Shown here: one piece after another, positions 33,871 to 44,300 of the stretch
Layout: the number at the start of each line of letters is the position of its first letter
How positions within the stretch are numbered: position 1 is the stretch's first letter
The notes under the pieces: generated by a model
Seen by the model: the letters and a program-made list of their open reading frames with translations, nothing else
Databases searched by the model: none
Told to the model about the DNA's origin: nothing
Made by a program: the position numbers and the translations under genes
Source: Leucaena leucocephala
Taxonomy: Eukaryota; Streptophyta; Magnoliopsida; Fabales; Fabaceae
Assembly: GCA_037074615.1 (NCBI GenBank)
Contig: CM073544.1
Span: forward strand, 15,765,891-15,829,890
DNA length: 64,000 bases
Reading direction: 5' to 3'

Positions 33871-36697
33871 TCATGTACCAGGTGCACAAAGGGACACGGA
33901 TGTGATTGAAGACGACGAAGGCCAGGGTGCAGCAATGTTGTCACTCAAGTCACAAGTAAAGCTAAAGCCTGTTGAGTTGTCAAACACCACATCTGCAGGC
34001 AGGCTCCGAAGCAGGCATCCTGCATAAACCAATCCTACAAACACTAATATGTTTTCCTTTATAAAAAGCATGATCTTCTACTTTTTGTGTTATGACGATT
34101 AAAGGAACACTTCCACTGCTATCCAATTGAATATAAAAGTAAAATTCATCCGTACAATCCAATCATGACCCAAAACCCATTGCCATGATATCTTGACCCA
34201 ATTCAAGCAAAAGATTACACCCCAACTTCCCAAGTACACGCAGTCAACTCCATATGTTTTGTTGAATCAGCATGCAATGCATGAAGCAATAAATATATCA
34301 TTTAATTGATCACAGGAGTAGAAGTAGCAAACCTTGTTGTCCATATGCTGTTCCAGCCCCCAGCAGATGCACAACAGAAAAGAACTAAATCAGATAAACT
34401 GAAGATAGTACTAGGCAAAAAAAAAAAAAAAAATGCAGCAGGATAAAGTACCTTGTATGCTGAAATCTTTCAGGTCTACATCACAAAGTTCATAAATATT
34501 TGTCATTATGCCACCTCTACGTAACATAGATCCAAAAAGTGTAGCACATATGATAGCTTGTTTATTTGTAACTAACATTTGCCTTTGTATCCCTGCAATA
34601 TAAATGTTTAATGAACTACAGCAGGAAGGGCTGGGTGCAGCAACATTCCGACAAGCATTAATTACTTCTGAAGGCTCCCTGAAAGCCAAAGGGCAAACTG
34701 CACAAGCAAAATATTCAGTTCATAAGAGGAAGAATAGAAACACAAAGTAATTTCATTTGTTCAAGATGACAATTTTAGGTAGATGTCATGATTTCTTTTG
34801 GTGTACATTACCTCAAATTCTACATCGTTCTAGTTAGAATAATTAAATTGATGTGAAATGACACAGTGGAAATTTATTATTATTTGAAGCTGTTCATTGA
34901 GACATGCATTTCTAGAGCAAAAGGATTCTCGTTTGTCCATAGTGAAGAAACAGGGATTTCATTTGTTTCCCATTGGGGTATAATCTACATTTTTTCTTCC
35001 AGGAAATATACTTAAATTTTGCTCCAAAATTAAATAATACAAACAAGAAAAAAGAAAAAAGGAAAAAAAAGCAGGGCAATAAACTAAAGCATCTAGAAAC
35101 AATTTAATAATGAGAAAATTATAAGTCAATGAAAATAAAGTTGTGGCATTTTGCCCCCCATAAGCACCACTATATATGGACAAATTTGCTAAAGTACAAG
35201 TATGCTATTGCCAAAACCATGTAATTTCGTACCTTTGTTCACTTTACAGGCAGATAGTATTCGAAACGCAGCGTTTGCAGCCTCTGACAGGAGTTTTCTC
35301 GAAACAAAAGAATAAACCACATATTTACAATCATTAAGATAATCCATGTGATTCATTTCCCCGTCCAAATTTTTATTATTGTTGGTCATCAACTCTCTTC
35401 CTGAAATCTGAAGTGCTGCATCCACTATTGCAGGCTGACAAATAGGTCTACAACACTCTTTCAGTGGATCAACAGTGCTGCAAGCCTCAAGTAATTTACT
35501 CGTGTTGACTGTTTTCTCAAAAGTGGAAAGATCCTTCACAGGACAGGACCCACCTGTAAGATTAGATGATTTTAAGGAGCAAAGTGTAGGGATTGTATTG
35601 TTTGCCCCTCTACTGGCTAAGATACTAATTATATCAGAAAAACAATGATCAGCAACTGTACTTGAAAGAACCAACTTATCAGAGCTCATGCTGAAGAAAC
35701 CTTGGAAGATGTGGATTAAACTAGTAAACTGTGGACAACATATTACATTCCCTACAAGGGCTGCCAAAGGTCCGGCACAATCAGATGCTGTTTTATCTAA
35801 GATATTTGATATATCTGAAAAATTTACTGGGCATTTTCCAGTTAAAACTGGTTCATATCTGGTTGGGAAAGTAGGATACATTGGTGACAAAGGCTCTGTG
35901 GGATTAGGGTATTGTGGTATGACAGCAGGTGATATTTCAATGGGATCAAATAGTCCAACAGCAGGTGCCTTGGCTAACTCTACCATTGAAGAAATACGAC
36001 TAGAGTCAATTTGTTTTTGTTGTGCCATCACATCTTGGTAAGAAGGTAGCCAGATGAAAATAAAAAGTAGTCGACAGCACAAAGAACCTGCAACAAATGC
36101 AATATTCTCAGCATTTGGCATCAAAAAGTTACAGCCCAAACAAAGGCTACTAATGAACAAGTATTAGCTATAAAGCGCATGACACTGCGCTGTCTCATAT
36201 GTAGAAACAAAGGAGAGACAGAACCCAGCTATGTACTTTAAATGCCTATGAATGTATCATGATCAAACTAATATTTAAAACTCATATAGAAACTAAGTTG
36301 ACAAATATGAATACTCCAGCAATAAACCATATTAACTTACATGGTTTTAACAGAAGATAAACTTACACAATATTAACAGTGTAACTTGAGAAGACTTAAA
36401 TGTAAGATAAATGATACAACCGTAAGAAAGCATCCATCAATTATCCTAACTCTTACCTTTAAAACGTTTAGCATCCTGAAATAAGCCCATAACTCCACTA
36501 TCCCTCAGGTACCATTGAGTTTTAAAGAGGACAACCTTGTGGTTGCTGGTTATACTTTAAAAAGAGGCAGATAGCAACGCAGAAAACTCAGTAATACCTG
36601 CAACGTTGAGGTCCACAACCAAAATGAAGCATAGATAATACATCAGTATACTGATACCTGAAGAAGCAAGGCCATAAGCAAGCAGGTTTCTCATCAT
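33871..36697 (-). CDS. Uncharacterised GPI-anchored protein, At1g61900-like
   Basis: Five coding exons on the minus strand, 36697-36658, 36087-35233, 34697-34452, 34347-34333 (15 nt) and 34019-33871, give 434 aa, about the size of Arabidopsis At1g61900. The N terminus spliced from exons 1 and 2 (MMRNLLAYGLASS then LCCRLLFIFIWLPSYQ) is a secretion signal. The mature part is Cys-rich with repeated CC pairs (VICCPQF, LKECCRPICQP, PSCCSSLNIYI). It ends in FSFTCDLSDNIAAPWPSSSSITSVSLCAPGT, a Ser-rich tail without a long hydrophobic end. Family members are predicted to be attached to the outer plasma membrane by a GPI lipid, but the terminal hydrophobic signal looks weak here. Function unknown. A strong 5' UTR splice donor at 37915 suggests non-coding upstream exons. 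Confidence 0.85.
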
Positions 36698-38331
36698 CAC
36701 TTAATTCTCGACCAACACAGATATGCAGCTTCAGGCTTTAATGCTTGAAATAAATTGTACAAAAACGTTTTCTGGGCTTTTCTCTTGGATTGAGGTTAAA
36801 TTAGAATGGCAATTTCAGAGGGGAGAATGCTTATCTCAACTGAGAATTGAGGATGCATAATAAATAAAACAAAAATTTAATGCGAAGGGCAGAAACTGAT
36901 TTTCCGAGCCTACCAATTTGTCACTGGATTTCCTTTAACATGATACTAGGATTCTAAAAGTTCAATCAAAAGGAACAACACAAATCAACAGAATCAGTTC
37001 GAGGAGAAATGTATTGCTCTTCTTTCGTTGGTCACAAACATGGCCATCCATCCTCTCCCATAAACTTCACTGAGAGTTGAGCCTAGTAACTCAAGTAATA
37101 GGGCACACAACAACGTTCAAATTCAACCCAGGCATTTCCTTGGGAAAAATTCCCCGTCAAATATTTAACCCTAGAAGATACAACTACTTTTTTGGAGATT
37201 TGGTTCCATGTATGTCATGACTCATTCTACTTTATACGATTAAACAAGGGTTATATAGAGAGGCATTATAATGCCATATGTCGAACTAAAAACAATAATG
37301 CAATGAACCTCACTTTTCCTCTTTGAACTGATATCGAGAATACCTGTCACAGTGAAACCGGCTACCAAAAAAATTATGCGGTTTTCGTAAAGGGAAATTC
37401 ATGATTTGTAGACCATAGGCTTTATTTATCGGATAAAAGGCAAAAAAATATACGCAAGAGCAAAACTCGAGAAAATTATCGCCGCTCAAGGTTTATTATC
37501 AAAAAATTACAAAACACATTTTAAAAAAACAACAAAAGATCTTAAATACAGGGGGAAGAGAGGAAAATGAAGATCATCCGCGTCAAATCCGCGAAATAAT
37601 TAAAACGCGACCAAGTTATTTTTTACCTTCCTCCCTTCTTTTTAGCGGGCTTTCACATCTTAACTCTTAAAAAGCCCAGACATTTACAATAACTGGGAAT
37701 GGGAGCATCGGATCTTCCACACACACAAAAATGCAAGATCAAAGGAGCGCAAAAACTTCACTTGCTTGTAACTTTCAAGCTTAAGACAAAGAATGAACAA
37801 AAGCAAACGAATGAACCAGCTCCTAATTGAGTCGACGCAACTTTAAAAGCAGTCCAGAAACGAATAAAAGAAAGAAAAATCAGCTGGGAGATGATACGAC
37901 AACAGATAACTTACTTAAGAGAGTTCCAAGACCAAAGGAGCTGCAAGACGACTGATGAAGCGGAAGCGGGAGCGGAGAGGGAGAGGGAGAGGAGGAGGAG
38001 GCTGAAAAGGTGCTCAGTTGTTCAGAGAGAGAGAGAGAGAGTCATTACGCGGTAAATGCAGGACTTATCTCCACCGTCTAATGAAAGTAGATATATCAAT
38101 TTGATTATGCCACGTTGACAATTAGATGAAAGATTTTCCAACAGCAAAAGACGACATGTTGGGATTGGGCTGAGATGCTTGATGGGCCGAACTGATCCCA
38201 TGAGGTGGAGCAATTGTCATCATCCCGTATCTGAGCTAGGGTGAGCACTGGAAACATGGAGGTTGGGATTGAAGTTTGAACTTTGTCCACAGCCATCTCT
38301 GCGTCTCTTGAGCTATTCTTTTACCGGTACT
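36698..38331. promoter_or_regulatory. 5' UTR introns and shared upstream region of two divergent genes
   Basis: The minus-strand GPI-anchored-protein gene and the plus-strand mS45-like gene face away from each other. A minus-strand donor TTAA/GTAAGTTATC at 37915 marks a 5' non-coding exon at about 37915-38000. That leaves only some 300 bp up to the other gene's start codon. A GA/AG tract (about 38022-38041) and a purine-rich GGAGAGGGAGAGG stretch sit at this point. No coding sequence was seen. Confidence 0.5.
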
Positions 38332-41300
38332 ATGCAAAATATTCAGCGTTTAATATCTCGTCTTTATATATCAACCCCAAGAGCATTACGATCTCACAAT
38401 CGCTATGAAGCTCGTCAATTCATGATGTCCAGAAGCTTCTCAACCGATTCTGGGGTCGGGGATGGCCAAAAAGATAAGGGATTAGGATCATCCTTGAGTG
38501 GCATCGATGGTATGGAATGGGACTCCGTGTCGTCTTGGTCCACTGGGCTGACACAGCAGCATTTCAATGGCCAAGTTGATGGGCAAGCTTCAGCGCTATC
38601 CCATTTGAAAGAGATAGAGGATAAGTTGAAAGAACTGCAGGCTGAAAATAAAAAGAGTCGGGCTTTTGTGGATGGATGGGATGAAAGGATGGGTGAAATA
38701 AGTGTATTGCTGAAGCAAGTGCAAGAGCCCGGTGCTAGAGGGTCTTATCTAAAGGACTCCGAGAAAGCTGAGATGTATCGCTTGCACAAGCAAAACCCAG
38801 AGGTTTACACTATTGAGAGGCTTGCCAAAGATTACAGAATTATGAGGCAGAGAGTGCACGCCATTCTATGGCTCAAGGAGCTTGAGGAAGAAGAGGAGAA
38901 AAAACTTGGCCATCCCCTCGACGATTCTGTTGAGGTTTTGCTCGACACTTGTCCTGAGTAAGTTTTTGTATTGTCTATTTGTTTCATTGATTGCCATGGT
39001 TTAGCAGATTTCACAACAATTTGACCTTTCCTTTAGATTTTTGTCGGGAGCTGTTATGAAATTACTTGTGTCACAATTACTTTTACTATTTTACTGTTAC
39101 CACAAATGTAGATTAGTTACGGTGATTGGAGTGTATAAATAGCACTCTATTTGAATTGCAAGGCGGACATAATGACATTGGAATAAGCAGTGACTTACAG
39201 TTCTTGATTCTTCTCCGTCTTCTTCATTCTTTCTCTTCTAATTCTTTCTGTTCTGCTTCTCCCTTTTCTCTCTGTTTCTCTCTTCTTTAGTAAATTCTTC
39301 ATTTTTGACAAGAAGCATAACAGTGGTATCAGAGCACAGCATTCCTCGGACTGTGCAATCGCTGGTGCTGGATGGTTAAAACCCGTCGTCAAGAAACAAC
39401 AAAAATAATGGAAGATCGATTACTGGGTGTTGAAGGACGATTGTCGAAGGTAGACGACTTACAGGAAACCGTTCTGGGTTTCCGAGAGGAAATGCAAATG
39501 ATGGGGCGGGCGTTTCGGCAAGAATTGCAGACGGCGACACAAGAATTGCGGGGCATTATTCAAGGTGTACCCCATCGTCACGGCAATCCGAGGGGTAATG
39601 ATCATGGGGACGATCGACGGAGGGTCCGTGTACCAAGAATGGACTTCCCAAAGTATGATGGCAAGAATATCCATTCTTGGATACTGAAGTGTGAGCGGTA
39701 CTTCCGGGTCGAGGATATCCCGGAAGAAGGGAAGGTGGATGCCGCTGCGGTGAATCTTGACGGGGATTCATTTGAGTGGCAGTTGGCGACTGAGCGACGA
39801 TGGGGAGAATATCGACCCACTTGGGACGAATACGCAGAGTTGTTAAGGAAGACGTTCGGGCCACCCTATGAGAAACCCATGACCGAGTTGACACACCTCA
39901 GGCAGACGGGACCGTTAGCGGAATTCAACGTTCGGTTCGATACGATAGCAGCCAAACTGGACCTCTCGGAGGCTTACTTGGTTGATGTTTATGTAGGGGC
40001 ATTGAAGGATGAAATCGCGGATTCCGTGTTAATGTTTGATCCCCAGACATTAGTCGAGGCTCGACGCCTCGCAAGAATCCAGGAAATTGCGGTCAACCAT
40101 CGAGGTACTAAGTCGGTAAATGAGAAAATGGGAAAGCAGGTAGTGGGATCCTCAACGCCTGCAATTCCGTTAACAGCGTACAAGAATGCCTTGTTGAAGG
40201 GTGGACCTGCCTCGGGGACAATTGAAACGCCGTTAGTGGTGAAGGATCCAGTGATGGGGCCCAAGATTCCGGCAAGAAGTGTGCGACCGATTAAGATGCT
40301 TACTGCTGAGGAGGAGGCAGAGCATAGGGCAAAAAACTTGTGCTTTTATTGTCATGAAAGGTTTTCACGCGATCATCGTTGTCCTGAAAGACAGAGAATG
40401 CAATTACACTTTATTGCTCTGGAAGAGGATAACGAGATTCACGTAGATTCGGCTATGGGCGAGGAAGGCGCTGATGATTTAGTTCCCCTGCTGTCTTTAC
40501 ATGCGATTCATGGGCAAGAAACTGCTGAGAGTATGAAAATAGCAGGGAGCGTGGGAAAAAGGAGTATATATATATTGATTGATAATGGAAGTACTCACAA
40601 CTTCCTTGATAGAACTCTGGCAAGGAAACTTGGATGGAAGGAGGAGAATGATGACCTGTCTTTGGTACAAGTAGCAGGGGGAAGGAAACTCAAGGTTCAT
40701 GGGATATGGAAGGGATTTCAGTGGCGAATGCAAGGGATGGAATTTGAAACTAATGTCCGGGTTATTGATCTGCATACCTATGATGTGGTACTTGGGTTAG
40801 AGTGGCTGAGGACTATCAAGAACGCGTATTGGGAATATGATCGGATGGCTATGCACTTCTGGTATAAGGGAGGGATGTGCACGTTACAGGCAACTGTACC
40901 TAAAACTCCAGAGGTGGTTTTTACCACTAAATGGCATTTTCAGAGCAGTGGTGACCAGCAAGTATTCTTAGTGCAACTCCTACGACCGCAGGAGGGAGTT
41001 CAGCTGTTCACAATGCAGAGTGAGGTAATTGTCTATCCTGAAGGAGTGCAAGAGCTGCTGAATGAGTTTGATGATGTATTCAAGGAGCCCCAAAGCCTTC
41101 CACCATTAAGACCTGGCCACAACCATCCCATTGTCCTTCAAGAAGGGACTAACCCAATTAATATCAAGCCCTATCGCTATTCTACCGAGCAGAAGAATGT
41201 AATTGAGCAGCAGGTTAGAGATCTCCTGGAAAATGGGGTGTTGCAAGAAAGCTGTTCACCTTTTTCTGCCCCCATCGTTCTAGTGAAAAAGAAAGATGGA

Positions 41301-44300
41301 ACTTGGAGGATGTGCATCGATTATCGGGAGTTGAACAAGTATACCATAAAGAATCAATACCCCATTCCTTTGGTGGAAGACCTATTGGATGAACTACATT
41401 CTGCTACATGTTTTACTAAGTTGGATTTAAGAGCTGGTTATCATCAAATAAGAATGGTACCAGATGATTGCTATAAGACAGCTTTCAAGACTCATTCAGG
41501 GCATTATGAGTGGTTGGTCATGCCCTTTGGACTCACTAATGCCCCAGCTACATTTCAAGGGGCCATGAATGATATTTTTAGACCCTACCTTCGTAAGTTT
41601 GTGTTGGTGTTTTTTGACGATATCCTCATTTACAGTCCTTCCATTACAGAACATGTGTCACATTTGAGATTAGTGTTAAGTACCCTTCGTGACCAGCAGT
41701 ACTATGTTAAGAAGAGCAAGTGTACCTTTGCTGCGAGAAGTGTGGAGTATTTAGGGCATATCATTACAGAGGGGAAGGTATCAACAGACCCCAAGAAGAT
41801 CCAGGCTATTGTGGACTGGCCTGAACCTCAAAATGTAAAACAGTTAAGAGGCTTTCTTGGTTTGGCTGGTTATTATAGGAGGTTTATTAAAGGATATGGG
41901 GGAATGGCTCGTCCTCTAACGCTCCTTACAAGGAAGGATGCATTTAAGTGGTCTGAAGAAGCTAGCAACTCTTTTCAGCGCTTAAAGGATATTCTAGTAT
42001 CTGCTCCTGTCCTTACGTTGCCCAATTTTTCAAAGAGATTTGTGGTGGAGGCAGATGCATGTGGAGCAGGGGTAGGGGCTGTTCTTATGCAGGAGGGACA
42101 ACCAATTGCATTTTTTAGTAAGGCTTTGGGTTCTCATCATGCCAAACTTTCAATATATGAAAAGGAGTTACTAGCTGTGGTTCTTGCAGTAGAAAACTGG
42201 CACCAATACTTAGAAAGATCCTGTTTTAGTATAAAAACTGATCAGCAAAGTCTTAAGTATTTGTTAGGACAAAAGCTTAAGACACCCTTCCAAATGTATT
42301 GGTTAGCTAAGTTGATGGGATATGATTATGAAATTCAATATAAGAAAGGTACTGATAATTGCGTGGCTGATGCTCTTTCACGGCTGCATGGTTCTCAAAT
42401 TCTACATATGACACTTGATACTGCTTCTCCTGAGCTGTTGGAGCTGATCAAGGATTCGTGGGAAGCTGATCCAAGGGTGGCAACCGTACTAACAGATATC
42501 AAACAGAAAGCTGATGGAATTGCAGGGAAATTCACTTGGGATGGGGCTGTTTTGCGCAGAAATGGTAAAATTGTAGTAGGAAAGGTTGTGGGTGTAAGGC
42601 AACAGATTCTTGAATGGCTTCATTCCAGTGCTCAAGGGGGGCATTCAGGGATTAATGCAACATATCAAAAGGTCCGTGGATTATTTTGGTGGAGGGATCT
42701 GCACAAGGAGGTGGAAGAATTTGTGAAGGGATGTGACACTTGTGCTAGGTGTAAGTATGAGACTGTAGCTTCTCCAGGGTTACTACAGCCTCTTCCCATT
42801 GCCAGCAAGGTTTGGGAGAGCATCTCCATGGATTTTATAGAGGGGCTTCCTAAATCTAATGGGAAGGAAGCTATTTGGGTCATAGTTGACCGTATGAGCA
42901 AGTATGCCCATTTTATTTCCTTGGCTCATCCCTTTACAGCTTCATCCCTTGCACAGATTTTTCTTGATCAGGTTTACAAGCTCCATGGGGCGCCAGCAGA
43001 AATAATCAGTGATAGAGACCCCATCTTTGTTAGTAACTTCTGGAAGGAATTTGTCAAGATTTTAAGGATTGAGCAGAAATTGTCATCAGCTTACCATCCT
43101 CAGAGTGATGGTTAGACAGAAGTATTGAATAGATGTTTGGAATCATATCTAAGGTGCATGTGTTGGGAGAATCCTAAGGAGTGGAACTCTTGGGTGTCTT
43201 TGGCTGAATGGTGGTATAATACCACTTTCCATACATCCACTAAGGCAACCCCTTATGAAATATTGTATGGTCAGAAACCTCCGGTTTACTCTCCCTATAT
43301 TCCTAGGTCAGCTATTGTGGAAGTTGTGGATAGGAGTTTTGCTGCTAGAGAAAGAATGCTGGCTGTACTCAAACATCATCTATATAAATCTATCAATACA
43401 ATGAAACAGAAAACAGATGCCAAGCGATCAGATCGTGAATTTCAAGTGGGTCAATGGGTTTTTCTCAAACTACAGCCTTATAGGCAGGTTTCTGCAGCAA
43501 CCAGAAGTAATCAAAAGTTGGCTCCTAGGTTTTATGGACCATATAAAGTAGTAGAAAGAGTAGGACCAGTGGCTTACCGACTAGAATTGCCTCCTGAATC
43601 TAAAATTCATCCTACGTTTCATGTGTCTTTGTTGAAATTATGTCCAGACCCAAGGGTTAAACAAAGACATCCCCCTATTGATTACCCTAATGTTCCGCAT
43701 TCTCAATATCCTGAGAAGGTGTTAGCTACTAGAATTGGAAGAAAAAAGAAACGCATCATCACTGAAGTATTGATACAATGGAAGGGATATCCTGAGGAAG
43801 AATCTTCTTGGATTTCTCTCTACAATTTACAGCAGCAGTTTCCTGAATTCCAAATGCCTAACCCTTGAGGACAAGGGTTGTTATTAGGGGGGGGTATTGT
43901 TATGAAATTACTTGTGTCACAATTACTTTTACTATTTTACTGTTACCACAAATGTAGATTAGTTACGGTGATTGGAGTGTATAAATAGCACTCTATTTGA
44001 ATTGCAAGGCGGACATAATGACATTGGAATAAGCAGTGACTTACAGTTCTTGATTCTTCTCCGTCTTCTTCATTCTTTCTCTTCTAATTCTTTCTGTTCT
44101 GCTTCTCCCTTTTCTCTCTGTTTCTCTCTTCTTTAGTAAATTCTTCATTTTTGACAAGAAGCATAACAGGAGCATTCTTCCTCTCGATTTCTTCCCTGTT
44201 CTATGAACGATGATTACTGGGCGAAAAATCTTCCTTTGGAAGAGAACCGCATAAGTTCCTGTTTTTAATGATTGTTCACATTTTTATTAGTGGATGGACC

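Larger units (their letters stand above)
39052..44168 (+). mobile_element. complete Ty3/gypsy chromovirus, young, in intron 1 of mS45-like gene
   Basis: The element spans two 271-bp LTRs that are identical by eye. The 5-bp target duplication GGAGC flanks it (39047-39051 and 44169-44173). A primer-binding site complementary to initiator Met-tRNA follows the 5' LTR, and a G-rich polypurine tract precedes the 3' LTR. One gag-pol frame runs 39372-43868 with order gag, zinc knuckle, protease, reverse transcriptase, RNase H, integrase, chromodomain. That order and the short LTR point to a chromovirus, perhaps the Reina group. One TAG at 43113-43115 interrupts it. Identical LTRs mean it inserted recently. 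Confidence 0.97.

Noticed and set aside
35688..36041. 117-codon plus-strand open frame
   Set aside because: Antisense to exon 2 of the GPI-anchored-protein gene.
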